Positions 17,612-26,106 of a DNA stretch of 50,689 nt are shown piece by piece. Source of the DNA: Candidatus Melainabacteria bacterium (lineage in GTDB: Bacteria > Cyanobacteriota > Vampirovibrionia > Obscuribacterales > Obscuribacteraceae); the NCBI GenBank assembly GCA_016212515.1, contig JACRFZ010000091.1, positions 1 to 50,689 on the forward strand, in the 5' to 3' direction. The stretch's first letter is position 1. Each line of letters begins with the position of its first letter. Position numbers and translations under genes: made by a program. Below the pieces are notes generated by a model, which did not search any database, was not told the origin of the DNA, and was given only the letters and a program-made list of their open reading frames with translations.

Positions 17612-18931
17612 ATGACAGATAGAAACAAGCAGCAAAGCGGCTTTGACAAATGCGGTCTTGACGAAGACCACAAACAGTTCGCCAGAGAGACCTGGGATGC
17701 CTTCTGCCATGGCTTCCCAACAGAAGAAGCTTGCTGGCATTTCCTTATTAATAGGATGAGACAGCTAGATCTTTTGCGCTGCCACTATTGCAATTGCTGC
17801 GACGTAGAAATAGAGCGAGAACTACGGACATATCGTTGCCTAAGCTGCCGCAGTCGCAGTTGGCTAACATCTGGAACCATTTTTCACAGGGTAAGGAAAC
17901 TGCGCGCCTGGCTGGCGGCAATCTGGCTCTTCGAACATGGAGCGATTCTCAGTTCCAACTGGTTCAGCACCTTGGCTGGAATTGCACAATCGTCGGCTCT
18001 AAAAATCTTTCACTCCATTTTCCAGGTTCTTGATTCCACCACAAGCACAGCCACTGCCGACATGATTTCGCTACCCTCACTTTTATTTCAACCCATCTTC
18101 ACAAAGCGCAGCCTTCTGACTCCGCGCTGGTTGCATCCGGCTGAAGAAGAAAAACTGGAGAGAGAGGAATGCCAGCAACAGAGCAAAACTAAAGCGAAGC
18201 CAGAAGATGCACCCCAGCACCTCGAAGACCAAGACAACCCATCCTGCACGCTGGAGGAGGAAATCCGACTTGACGCCATCTCCGACAGTATTTCCGCGCA
18301 GGCAACTCTAGAACCAGCCCTGACAAACGAAGAAATGATAGTCATGGAACTTCTTGTAAATCCTATGAACTTTGATCAGCTACTGGAAAACACAAGACTG
18401 GACATTCCGAAACTGAACCTTGCTATCACAGAGCTGGAAATGTCCGGTCTTGTAGTTTCATTACCCGGCGGCAAAATCAAGCGAATCGAAGAAACAGGAA
18501 CGTGCACCAACCAGCAAAGTCCACCGGCCATGCCAATGAACCTGTCCAATGATAACGCTGAAGAATATCTTGCCGGAAGCATCGACGGTAGCTTGCCTGG
18601 CTTGCTAAATGCAGCCAGGCTACGCTTCATGACGCTAATAAGAACTCACTTTCAAGGCATAAGTAGGAAATACCTTGCCCTCTACCTGGCACTGCGGAAC
18701 TACCTAAATACAGCTGACCAGACTTCAGAAACGAAAGAACCCTGGTCTGGCAGGCAGGGCCAGTCCGAAATCATCGATCTATGCCTGTTATCCAGGTATG
18801 AGTCGCTCCAGAAAACCAGGGACTTCGTTACAGACCTTCAGACAAAGTTCCATTTTCAGAGAGACTCAAAACAAAAAACCGGCGCAGCACAGACTGCACC
18901 GGTTCCTCAAAGATTTCCAACGAACCTTTAG
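17612..18931 (+). CDS. Chimeric protein: IS1595-type transposase zinc ribbon plus DprA-type winged helix
   Basis: 439 residues. ATG 17612 follows GGGGAG by nine bases, so the in-frame TTG at 17579 is rejected. Residues 50-140 match the N-terminus of IS1595/ISXO2-type transposases: a ribbon with CHYC (57-60) and CLSC (76-79), then TSGTIFHRVRKLRAWLAAIWLF and a helix-turn-helix-like segment. A charged linker follows (about 170-235). Residues 239-296 (LTNEEMIVMELLVNPMNFDQ, then LEMSGLVVSLPGGKIKRI) look like the winged helix at the C-terminus of DprA. Near residue 343, THFQGISRKYLALYLAL resembles the tail of IS1595 transposases. No DDE core is visible and no terminal inverted repeats were found, so it is not an active element. 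It is probably a domesticated DNA-binding protein. There are no cotranscribed neighbours. Confidence 0.6.
   Translation: MTDRNKQQSGFDKCGLDEDHKQFARETWDAFCHGFPTEEACWHFLINRMRQLDLLRCHYCNCCDVEIERELRTYRCLSCRSRSWLTSGTIFHRVRKLRAWLAAIWLFEHGAILSSNWFSTLAGIAQSSALKIFHSIFQVLDSTTSTATADMISLPSLLFQPIFTKRSLLTPRWLHPAEEEKLEREECQQQSKTKAKPEDAPQHLEDQDNPSCTLEEEIRLDAISDSISAQATLEPALTNEEMIVMELLVNPMNFDQLLENTRLDIPKLNLAITELEMSGLVVSLPGGKIKRIEETGTCTNQQSPPAMPMNLSNDNAEEYLAGSIDGSLPGLLNAARLRFMTLIRTHFQGISRKYLALYLALRNYLNTADQTSETKEPWSGRQGQSEIIDLCLLSRYESLQKTRDFVTDLQTKFHFQRDSKQKTGAAQTAPVPQRFPTNL
18866..18904 (-). terminator. Rho-independent terminator for kbl, inside the 3' end of the convergent gene
   Basis: Read on the minus strand, AACCGGTGCAG pairs with CTGCGCCGGTT (one mismatch) around a six-base loop and continues into TTTTTTGTTTTG. 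It lies 48 bases past the kbl stop and within the coding end of the zinc-ribbon chimera gene. Confidence 0.8.
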
Positions 18932-18933
18932 AT

Positions 18934-18960
18934 CACTAGACCACTAGACCACTAGACCAC
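18934..18960. repeat. 8-bp tandem repeat at the convergent gene ends
   Basis: CACTAGAC occurs three times in a row, plus CAC. Each unit holds CTAG, so TAG appears on both strands, and the 8-bp period puts a stop in every frame of each strand. The kbl stop codon lies within it; the chimera gene stops three bases before it. Confidence 0.9.
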
Positions 18961-20211
18961 GCCCAGTTTTTTGCCAACTTTCTGGAAAGCACTGAGGGCT
19001 CTATCCAGATCTTCTACTTCATGGGCTGCCGATATCTGAACGCGCAGTCGCGCTTCGCCTTTCGGAACAACTGGGTACCACAAGCCGCGTACGTAAACGC
19101 CTTCATCAAGAAGCAGATTCGACATATCCTGCGCAATAGATGCCTCTCCCACCATAACCGGAACAATCGGATGCACTCCCGGCAAGATAGTGAAGCCCAG
19201 ACGCTGAACTTCCTTCCTGAAGTAGTCAGTGTTCTGGTGGAGTTTCTCAACCAGGGAATTGTCCTCCTCAAGCATATTGATGGCTTCAATGGCAGCACAA
19301 ACAATTGCCGGCGGCAGTGAATTGGAGAAAGTATAAGGTCTCGATTTCTGTCTCAAATAATCCACAAGCACTTTTTTACCGGCAATGAAGCCACCGGCGG
19401 CGCCCCCAAGAGCCTTGCCGAGAGTGCCGGAAATCACATCGATTTTGCCGTGCACGCCGCAGTGCTCGGGAGTGCCACGACCAGTAGCGCCAAGTACTCC
19501 AGTGGAGTGAGATTCATCGACAAAGAGCAGGGCATCGTTTCGCTTAGCTATATCTACGAAATCGGCCAGGTTAGCGTACTCACCCTCCATACTGAACACA
19601 CCGTCAGTAACGATTACGGACAACCTATAGTCTTTGGTCTGATCCTCTGCAAGCCATGACTTAAGCTGCTCGACATCATTGTGTTTGTATGCCCTCAGGT
19701 CTGTTGTTTTGACAGCAATGCGAGAAAGTCTGATACCGTCGATAATGCTGGCATGGTTGAGCTGATCGGAATAGATGACATCCCGATAGTCGGTCTCGCC
19801 AAGATCAGCACTGACAAGAGCAGTGAAGAAAGCCTCATTGGCGGCAAAGCAGGAGGAATGCAATATCGCTGACTCAACGCCGAGGAAGCGAGCAATACGC
19901 TCCTCCAGTTCCAGGTGAATATTCTGAGTGCCGCAAATAAATCTGACTGAGGCCAGTCCGTAGCCGTATTTTTCCAGTCCCTTTCTTGCCGCTTCCACAA
20001 TGCGTGGGTGATTAGCCAGCCCCAGATAGTTATTGGAGGCAAGCATGACCTGACTGCGCCCTGCCGCCTGGACAACACCGCCCTGAAGCCCTTCCACCGG
20101 TACCTCATACTTGTAGGTTTTGGCTTCCCGCGACTTGTTGAGTTCGCTATCGAGATTTTGATAGAGGGACTTTACTCCCATCTTTTCGGCTTTCACCTTG
20201 GACTGGCTCAT
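18952..20211 (-). CDS. kbl: Glycine C-acetyltransferase (2-amino-3-ketobutyrate CoA ligase)
   Basis: A PLP enzyme that splits 2-amino-3-ketobutyrate with CoA to glycine and acetyl-CoA, the second step of threonine catabolism. 419 residues, slightly longer than the roughly 398 of E. coli because of an N-terminal extension. [20 protein letters not shown] and [15 protein letters not shown], with the PLP-binding Lys266, mark the alpha-oxoamine synthase family. The neighbouring tdh favours KBL over 8-amino-7-oxononanoate synthase (BioF) or 5-aminolevulinate synthase. GGAGG lies four bases before the ATG. tdh is 57 bases upstream on the same strand, so they probably form an operon. The stop codon falls in a tandem repeat. 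Confidence 0.93.
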   Translation of the reverse strand: MSQSKVKAEKMGVKSLYQNLDSELNKSREAKTYKYEVPVEGLQGGVVQAAGRSQVMLASNNYLGLANHPRIVEAARKGLEKYGYGLASVRFICGTQNIHLELEERIARFLGVESAILHSSCFAANEAFFTALVSADLGETDYRDVIYSDQLNHASIIDGIRLSRIAVKTTDLRAYKHNDVEQLKSWLAEDQTKDYRLSVIVTDGVFSMEGEYANLADFVDIAKRNDALLFVDESHSTGVLGATGRGTPEHCGVHGKIDVISGTLGKALGGAAGGFIAGKKVLVDYLRQKSRPYTFSNSLPPAIVCAAIEAINMLEEDNSLVEKLHQNTDYFRKEVQRLGFTILPGVHPIVPVMVGEASIAQDMSNLLLDEGVYVRGLWYPVVPKGEARLRVQISAAHEVEDLDRALSAFQKVGKKLGVV

Positions 20212-20268
20212 TTTGCCTCCACACAGACTGAGGGGATTAAACGAAGAACATTCAACGTATCAGGAGTT

Positions 20269-21423
20269 TCAACGGCCTTGCTGTGGCGTAAAGACCAGTT
20301 TCATCTCCTTGCCGCTCACCAGCAAATCGAAGGCCGTCTTGTAGTCTTCCAGCGACCAGGTTTCGGGGCAAATTATCCGAGACATACGCTCCTGCAGTCC
20401 GTTGTGGTCAGCTTTGAGCAATTGCAACATTGTTTCCCATGTATCAAACATTTTGCGACCGAAGATTCCCTTCACGGTCACGCCCTTCCATATGACACCA
20501 TTAGCAATATCAAAATTATTGAGGGGCTTACGTGCGATGCCGAGCAAAATTACGGTGCCGCCATTGCGGACAATCTTGAAGGCATCGGTATAGGCGCTGG
20601 GGGAGCCGGACATTTCCAACACTACGTCCACACCATTGGCACCGGTTTCATACTTTTCCACGGCTCTATAAAGTTCGTCGGTACCCTTGCCGACATCGAA
20701 GCAAAACTTGACACCGAATTGCGAGGCGAGGCGAAAACGACGCTCTACGTCAGCAGCCTCGGTAAGGTAAATACGCGCTGCTCCAAAGTCTCGACAAAGA
20801 AGGGCAGCCATCAGACCCAGAGGTCCGGCACCGAGAATGGCCACTGACTTACCGCGCACGTCTGCTTCTGAAACAGTGTGTACGGCGTTACCAAATGCAT
20901 CCAGCAAAGCTCCAATCCTGGGAGGGATTACGGACGTGTCGCCTCCTTTGCCGAGCATGATGACGTTCTTGTAGGGGAGCGTGACCGACTCGGCGAAACA
21001 GCCATCAAGATGCACGCCCTTTACTTTCACGGAGGTGCAAATGTGCTCGTTACCGCTGCGACAAAGCAGACAATGCCCACAGGACAAATGCATTTCGGCG
21101 GTGACATAGTCGCCCTTCTCAATGCGCATATGCTGCGGCGCAGAAAGGCTAGCCGAAGTAGCAGCTTCGCCGACCTCCTCAACAATGCCACAGAATTCAT
21201 GACCTACAACTATTGGTTGATAGGAAGTGTCCGTCAGATAGCGACGCATTTCATTGCGAATGCCCTCACTCTGAGCGCTTGTATAGATGCTCTTGTCAGT
21301 TCCGCATACGGCAGTGGCCAGTACACGAATTTTGACCTCATCCAGCTTACAAGTGGGGGAGCGATGTTCCTTCACAAAGGTGAGACCGTCTTTATCCAAA
21401 TCTTCCTTGATCAGACACCTCAT
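20269..21423 (-). CDS. tdh: L-threonine 3-dehydrogenase (zinc-dependent MDR family)
   Basis: It oxidises L-threonine to 2-amino-3-ketobutyrate with NAD+, feeding KBL. 384 residues from ATG 21423, which has GGGGTGA just upstream; in-frame codons extend to 21495 but lack a better site. Catalytic zinc ligands are Cys40 (AVCGTDKS) and His75-Glu76 (VVGHEFCG). The structural zinc loop is CGHCLLCRSGNEHIC, and the nucleotide-binding motif is GAGPLGLMAALL. It is longer than typical Tdh (about 341), partly from an insert between Cys40 and His75 (YTSAQSEGIRNEMRRYLTD). Identity as Tdh rests on linkage to kbl; another polyol or alcohol dehydrogenase is possible. Confidence 0.87.
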   Translation of the reverse strand: MRCLIKEDLDKDGLTFVKEHRSPTCKLDEVKIRVLATAVCGTDKSIYTSAQSEGIRNEMRRYLTDTSYQPIVVGHEFCGIVEEVGEAATSASLSAPQHMRIEKGDYVTAEMHLSCGHCLLCRSGNEHICTSVKVKGVHLDGCFAESVTLPYKNVIMLGKGGDTSVIPPRIGALLDAFGNAVHTVSEADVRGKSVAILGAGPLGLMAALLCRDFGAARIYLTEAADVERRFRLASQFGVKFCFDVGKGTDELYRAVEKYETGANGVDVVLEMSGSPSAYTDAFKIVRNGGTVILLGIARKPLNNFDIANGVIWKGVTVKGIFGRKMFDTWETMLQLLKADHNGLQERMSRIICPETWSLEDYKTAFDLLVSGKEMKLVFTPQQGR

Positions 21424-21521
21424 TACTTCACCCCGTCCATGCGTTTCGGCTTCCTGACTGCTTTTGCTCTTTCCGGCAACAATACCCATACCCACCCCAA
21501 TAAGTTCGCAGTAATGCGAGA

Positions 21522-21558
21522 AATACTTAAGTATTGCGTCTCATACAAGACGTATTGC
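21522..21558. promoter_or_regulatory. Palindrome and repeat cluster upstream of tdh-kbl
   Basis: A perfect 14-bp palindrome, AATACTTAAGTATT (21522-21535), overlaps the first of two direct GTATTGC copies (21531 and 21552, 21 bp apart, two helical turns). A CGTCT/AGACG inverted repeat lies between them. The cluster is about 100 bp before the tdh start, where an operator would be expected. In the rest of the 331-bp gap (21424-21754) I see nothing further beyond AT-rich sequence before the gene at 21755. Confidence 0.5.
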
Positions 21559-21754
21559 AAATTTACTTCACATGACCGCAAATGCTCAAGGACCAATCCG
21601 GTATCAAAGGCGGGACTCTAAAGCAGGAAGTATTTGCTCAAGATATAGAGCCTTAGCGTTTCTTTAGTTGCCAAGAACACAGTAGGAACCTAAAGTGGGG
21701 TCACGTCTCAACAATATCTTTATTTTTCATGGCGTTTTCAGGGGATATTAATCG

Positions 21755-22153
21755 ATGAACTTTGATCCGGCATCTCAAGACAGTAGCGACTCCTTTATTG
21801 AAGAATCGCACGGTTGTAGTTTCTGCGACAGCGAAGAATTTCTTAACCTGGACATTTATTCAACTTCAAGCCAGTCGACCGAAATTGAATACACACCGCC
21901 TATTTCTCTGGTTGAAGCGACTGTTGTCGATGCCATCATCATGGGCAGCGGCGGACCGGAGAACGGTCCAATCACCGACGCCGGGCTACGCTTTGTCAGG
22001 CATATAATCTCTCAGTCGAGAGCCAGCAATGCCGGCTTCCTGCCTAACTTGAAAGACATGAACTGCATCAAAGAATTAGCGCGCGGCTACATTGCCGGCT
22101 GCGGAAGTGGAACCGGCGCGCTGGAAACTATGTATACAGTGATGCATCTGTAG
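21755..22153 (+). CDS. Small acidic orphan protein
   Basis: 132 residues from ATG 21755, with GGGGA about 11 bases upstream. The first 50 residues are Ser/Asp/Glu-rich with a SCFCDS-like pair (GCSFCDSEEF). The rest holds ISLVEATVVDAIIMGSGGPE, ITDAGLRFVRHII and a Gly-rich end, GYIAGCGSGTGALETMY. There is no signal peptide or membrane segment. I do not recognise it. It converges with fabI, with a short hairpin across both ends. Confidence 0.6.
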   Translation: MNFDPASQDSSDSFIEESHGCSFCDSEEFLNLDIYSTSSQSTEIEYTPPISLVEATVVDAIIMGSGGPENGPITDAGLRFVRHIISQSRASNAGFLPNLKDMNCIKELARGYIAGCGSGTGALETMYTVMHL

Positions 22154-22168
22154 AGAAAAATCTCTACA
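22149..22168. terminator. Hairpin across the convergent ends of the small orphan and fabI
   Basis: TGTAGAGA and TCTCTACA pair perfectly around AAAA. It overlaps both stop codons. Neither side has a strong T-tract, so it may stabilise 3' ends rather than terminate. Confidence 0.45.
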
Positions 22169-22931
22169 TACCCATAATGCTATATCCGCAGTCAACGTGA
22201 ATGACTTCACCGGTAACCCCTGAAGACAGGTCACTGGCCAGATAAAGAGCGGTCTTACCGACCTCTTCCGCCTGCACGTTACGCTTGAGAGGAGCCTTCT
22301 GTTCGACCACTTTGAGCATCTCCCTGAAGCCGGCGATGCCCATTGCAGCGAGGGTGCGAACCGGTCCGGCAGAAATAGCATTGACGCGTATACCTTTTTC
22401 ACCGAGATCGGCAGCCATGTATTGCACGCTGGCTTCTAATGCGGCTTTGGCAACACCCATGACGTTGTAGTGGGGGACTACCTTTTCAGCGCCGTAATAA
22501 GTAAGAGTGACGATGGAACCGCCATTCTTCATCAAAGGCATAGCTTTCTGGGCTACTGCGGTAAGCGTGTAAGCGCTTACATCTAGAGCGAGGCGAAAGC
22601 CTTCTCTGCTGGTGTCCACAAAGTGACCTTCCAGGTCTGCTTTGTTGGCAAAAGCTACGGCGTGCACAATAAAGTCCAGGCTGTCCCACTCTTTACCGAG
22701 TTCGCCCATGACTTTCTCAATCTCTTCGTCTTTGGAAAGGTCACATTGCCTGATGAAGGTAGAACCTACCGACTCAGCAAGCGGACGCAAGCGCCTTTCC
22801 AGATTTTCAGCTTGATAGGTAAAAGCCAACTGGGCCCCTTGAGCGTGCATCTGTTGGGCACAGTACCAGGCCAGACTGTGGTCATTGGCCACGCCAAATA
22901 CAATTCCTCTTTTACCTTCGAGCAAACCCAT
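22164..22931 (-). CDS. fabI: Enoyl-[acyl-carrier-protein] reductase (NADH-type)
   Basis: It reduces trans-2-enoyl-ACP to acyl-ACP, the last step of the fatty-acid elongation cycle. 255 residues, close to the 262 of E. coli. The N-terminal GVANDHSLAWYCAQ is the FabI form of the dinucleotide-binding turn. LTYYGAEKVVPHYNVMGVAK carries Tyr145, Tyr155 and Lys162, matching E. coli Tyr146, Tyr156 and Lys163. VNAISAGPVRTLAAMGI is the substrate-loop start. It is a triclosan-target-type enzyme by family. The gene lies downstream of the thioredoxin-like gene on the same strand with a 112-bp gap that holds an inverted repeat. Confidence 0.96.
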   Translation of the reverse strand: MGLLEGKRGIVFGVANDHSLAWYCAQQMHAQGAQLAFTYQAENLERRLRPLAESVGSTFIRQCDLSKDEEIEKVMGELGKEWDSLDFIVHAVAFANKADLEGHFVDTSREGFRLALDVSAYTLTAVAQKAMPLMKNGGSIVTLTYYGAEKVVPHYNVMGVAKAALEASVQYMAADLGEKGIRVNAISAGPVRTLAAMGIAGFREMLKVVEQKAPLKRNVQAEEVGKTALYLASDLSSGVTGEVIHVDCGYSIMGM

Positions 22932-22958
22932 CTTTTTTCTGTCCTTATTAATACTGGT

Positions 22959-22982
22959 AGGTCAAATAAAACAAAGTGACCT
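22959..22982. promoter_or_regulatory. Inverted repeat upstream of fabI
   Basis: AGGTCA and TGACCT are perfect inverse copies with 12 bases between, 28 bp before the fabI ATG. It could be an operator for lipid-synthesis control or a leader hairpin. Only the symmetry and position support it. Confidence 0.35.
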
Positions 22983-23043
22983 TGATTATGGCACAGGGAA
23001 AAGACAGCAAAGCTTGATGAGCTTAAGCAAAGCTCAGGTAGGT

Positions 23044-23664
23044 CTATCTGGAAGCATCAGGAGAAACTGCACTGCCAGGCTCCGAATTGCCCTGTTCCAG
23101 ACTCTCCAAAGCCGCTTTGTAGCCGAAAGCATCTTTGTATCCGGAGACTTTTCCAAGCAACTCGCCTCCACTCTTGAAAACCAACCCGGTGGGGAAACCC
23201 GTTACCTCTGCGTCTTCAGCCAGCTTGATATTCTCTTTGCCATTTTCAGCATTTACCTTTACACAAATATACTTTTCAGAAAGATAAGCAACCATGCCCG
23301 GATCGCTGAAAGTGTCTCTATCAAGACGCTTGCACCAGCCGCACCAATCGGTATAAACATCGGCGAAAACCAGTTTGTTCTGAGACTTAGCTTCGGCCAG
23401 GGCCTCGGCAAAACTGTGATACCACTTGAGTTCCTTAGGGGTCTTATCGCTCTGGATATCGGACTTTCTCTTTTCGCCTGCCCCCTGGGAGTCGGGCTCA
23501 TTGACAGCCTTGGAATTTTTCTCGCCATCCCCGCCGGCAGCAAAGGCCGGCTCCGGAGAAAAACGAATTTCATTTCCCGGAAAAGTCAAAATAGCGGACG
23601 TCAGACCTAAGAACAGTACAGAACCTGCAACTACTGCAGCCAGAGCAATTTTGTGCGACTTCAT
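23044..23664 (-). CDS. Membrane-anchored or exported thioredoxin-like protein (CGWC)
   Basis: 206 residues from ATG 23664, which has GGGGA eight bases upstream; in-frame codons extend to 23721. A hydrophobic segment (residues 6-27) acts as signal peptide or anchor, followed by a Ser/Glu/Lys-rich linker. The thioredoxin domain spans about 80-195: VFADVYTDWCGWCKRLDRDT holds the redox pair Cys108/Cys111, and VTGFPTGLVF holds the cis-Pro. This matches the Thioredoxin_7/DsbD-gamma-like group that reduces periplasmic disulfides. No DsbD partner is seen nearby. It probably precedes fabI by chance. Confidence 0.88.
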   Translation of the reverse strand: MKSHKIALAAVVAGSVLFLGLTSAILTFPGNEIRFSPEPAFAAGGDGEKNSKAVNEPDSQGAGEKRKSDIQSDKTPKELKWYHSFAEALAEAKSQNKLVFADVYTDWCGWCKRLDRDTFSDPGMVAYLSEKYICVKVNAENGKENIKLAEDAEVTGFPTGLVFKSGGELLGKVSGYKDAFGYKAALESLEQGNSEPGSAVSPDASR

Positions 23665-23903
23665 GAAAACATCCCCATAAAATAGAGCTCCAGATTGAGT
23701 TACTTTCTTGACCCTGAACAAGAGAAATTTAGGGACGACGAAAGCAAATAGCTGCGGCTCTCAGAGTCTATGACGGGGAAGTCCCCGGAAAGTTACCGTT
23801 TCTAATGACAATCTCGAAATTCTTAACATATCAAGAGCGAACTCTTAGCCGGGCTTAATTCCACTCAGGTCTGGGGAAAGTTCAAGCGATATCGCTTTAG
23901 CTT

Positions 23904-25781
23904 TTATTGACCAGCCTCAGGCACAGGTAAATCAAGAAGCTCAGCCCGCACAATTTTCAAGGGAGGAAATCCACACTTGAGAAAAGCATCGTGGAAGTCC
24001 TTGAGAGAATACTTTGCTCCCATTTTCGCCTTGTACTCATCCCTGATGGCAAGAATTTTCAACTTGCCCAGGGTGTACACCAGGTAAGTCGGGTCCTTGG
24101 TTCCGCGTTTTGTTTCACGTTCGGCGTTGGCTTTCTCCATGAAGCCTTCCTTCATGAAAAATGCCACTGCCTTTTCAAATGAAAGCCCGCGCGTATGCAT
24201 TTCAATGCCAACGATATAGCGACAGACTCTCAGGAGCGCATCGTGTACCTGGACCATGGCCAGCTTATCGTCTCTGCCAACGGTGCCGGGCTGCACGAGC
24301 CCTTCCTGCACCATCATTTCTTCGCAATAGTGGGCCCAACCTTCTGCATTAGAACTACACCCCAGAAGCTTTCGCACCTTAGACGGAGCATGCTTAACCC
24401 AGAGAAACTGCACATAGTGACCGGGATAAGCCTCATGCACACTGGTGTTGATGATGTCAGCGTGGCTGAAGAAACGCAGATGCTCTTCAATTCTTTTTGG
24501 GTCCCAGTTCTTCTCAGCAGGCGTCACGTAGTAGAAGGCCTCCTTGGCCTTACTTTCGTAGGGACCAGGCGTATCCATGGAGGCAAAGGTAAGGGCTCGC
24601 AGATAAGACGGGCTCTCGGCCACAGTCACACGATCTTCCGAGGGGATAGTGACAATACTTTCCTCCTGGCAAAATTTCGCCAGGCGATCCAGACAACCCT
24701 GAGTGGCAGCCACCAGTTCATCGGCAGCCGGATGCTCCCTGGCAATGTCCTCAAAAACGGCTCCGGCAGGACGGCTGGCATCTATGCTCCGGCCCAGAGA
24801 GACAAAGCGGGACTGTAAGCGCTTCAGTTCCTTATAACCGCGCTCCAAAAGCAGCGAAAGTTTCTCATCTTCCATCTCATCAAGGCTTAATTTGCGACTA
24901 TAGAGCTTCTCACCAATGGCATAAGAGCCACCGGCCACCGGCAATACCTTCTCCTTCAGGAAAACCTCATACTCAGCCAGCGAAGTAAGAACATTCTTCT
25001 GAGTCAGACTGAAACGCGCCTTCAATCCTTCATCCTTGACTGAAGCGAAGGCTTCCGGAATAGTGGTTTTAAGCATGGAAACGGTACCGGCAAGCTGCTC
25101 TGCCGCTACCTCTGCATAGATCTTGGGCACTTCTTGCGGTACCAGATTCTGCCTGGCGGCATCTATCAAGGCCGGCGCCTTTTCAAGTCTGGCGCAAACG
25201 CTGGTGAGGCGCTCAGAAGCCGGCGCGAAGTTTCTCTTGGTCAGAGAGAAAACAGAATCGGCGATCAAAGAACTGTATCGATCCGGATCTCGTTCAAGCC
25301 AGCGCAATTCCTCCTGATCAAAAATCTGCCCTTTGATGAAAGTCATCAGGAGCAGCCGATCAAGTTGTCTGGTGCGGCTCAGGTCAGGCACCGCTATCTT
25401 TTCAAGGCGGGTGAGGAAAACCTTGTTGGCGGCAAGGTTACGCTTCAAAGCATCTTTAGATAGGTCCTCCAGTTTCTGGTCATATTCATGAAACCCGGCG
25501 GCGGTTCCCCAGGTGGGACTGACGCTGAAGGCAAATTCAAAATACTCGTCCACGAGCTTGTCGAAGCAGGCATCCGACTTACAGCCGAGAGGTGGCACTG
25601 GAGCGCCGTTAGAGCCAGGAGCCGCGGTATCGCTAGGCGACAGGGCGGCAATATCTGCCCCCGGAGCGGCCTGCACCAGGGGAGAGGCAAGCATAGAGGA
25701 GAGAAGGAGAGTGGCCAGAAAACTCACCCTCCACCCTTTGAAACCACCTTCTCCCGGCTCACTTTGCAAAATTTTTCTCAT
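23904..25781 (-). CDS. DUF885-family exported metal-dependent hydrolase
   Basis: 625 residues from ATG 25781 (purine-rich GAGGGGCGG just before it). A signal peptide ends near VQAAPGAD. After a Ser/Pro/Gly linker, the DUF885 domain fills the rest: DKLVDEYFEFAFSVSPTWGT near the start, the metal-site motif HEAYPGHYVQ near residue 447, then EGWAHYCEEMM. Family members are predicted zinc peptidases or carboxypeptidase-like proteins; the substrate is unknown. It is divergent from the etf operon across a 325-bp AT-rich gap. Gene length and motifs are normal for the family. Confidence 0.9.
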   Translation of the reverse strand: MRKILQSEPGEGGFKGWRVSFLATLLLSSMLASPLVQAAPGADIAALSPSDTAAPGSNGAPVPPLGCKSDACFDKLVDEYFEFAFSVSPTWGTAAGFHEYDQKLEDLSKDALKRNLAANKVFLTRLEKIAVPDLSRTRQLDRLLLMTFIKGQIFDQEELRWLERDPDRYSSLIADSVFSLTKRNFAPASERLTSVCARLEKAPALIDAARQNLVPQEVPKIYAEVAAEQLAGTVSMLKTTIPEAFASVKDEGLKARFSLTQKNVLTSLAEYEVFLKEKVLPVAGGSYAIGEKLYSRKLSLDEMEDEKLSLLLERGYKELKRLQSRFVSLGRSIDASRPAGAVFEDIAREHPAADELVAATQGCLDRLAKFCQEESIVTIPSEDRVTVAESPSYLRALTFASMDTPGPYESKAKEAFYYVTPAEKNWDPKRIEEHLRFFSHADIINTSVHEAYPGHYVQFLWVKHAPSKVRKLLGCSSNAEGWAHYCEEMMVQEGLVQPGTVGRDDKLAMVQVHDALLRVCRYIVGIEMHTRGLSFEKAVAFFMKEGFMEKANAERETKRGTKDPTYLVYTLGKLKILAIRDEYKAKMGAKYSLKDFHDAFLKCGFPPLKIVRAELLDLPVPEAGQ

Positions 25782-26106
25782 AACCGCCCCTCTTGATATC
25801 AAAGCGAACCGCCAGGTAAACCGACAAAGTACCGGAAAGCCGGACCGGCGCCGGAAGTGTGCAGTTAACTCGACTTAACCATGGAAGAGTTTAAGCCCTT
25901 TTGCAAATAAAGAAACAATTACGGAAAAGACTAACAAATGAAATAGGAAGTCAAATTACACAAAGCGACCGCGACTGCAAGTAACTAGGGTGCAAACGAA
26001 GTAAAGCAAGATTAGTTAGCACTCTTAGTAACATTACGGAATGTCTCTCGCTTATGTAGGTAGAATTTGAAGTGGTCAGGTGTCGCGAGGGTATCCAAAA
26101 GGTCAT
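25782..26106. other. AT-rich divergent intergenic region between DUF885 and the etf operon
   Basis: No open frame with a ribosome site. The sequence is A-rich (25905-25970) and should hold promoters for both sides. TAGAAT at 26061-26066 is a possible -10 for etfB, but I see no matching -35. No hairpin or palindrome stands out. Confidence 0.5.

Noticed and set aside
17612..18931. A complete IS1595-family insertion sequence
   Set aside because: No DDE core, terminal inverted repeats or target duplication are visible around the gene.
20008..20847. A 279-codon plus-strand frame across the kbl-tdh junction
   Set aside because: It is antisense to two recognised enzymes and has no ribosome site.
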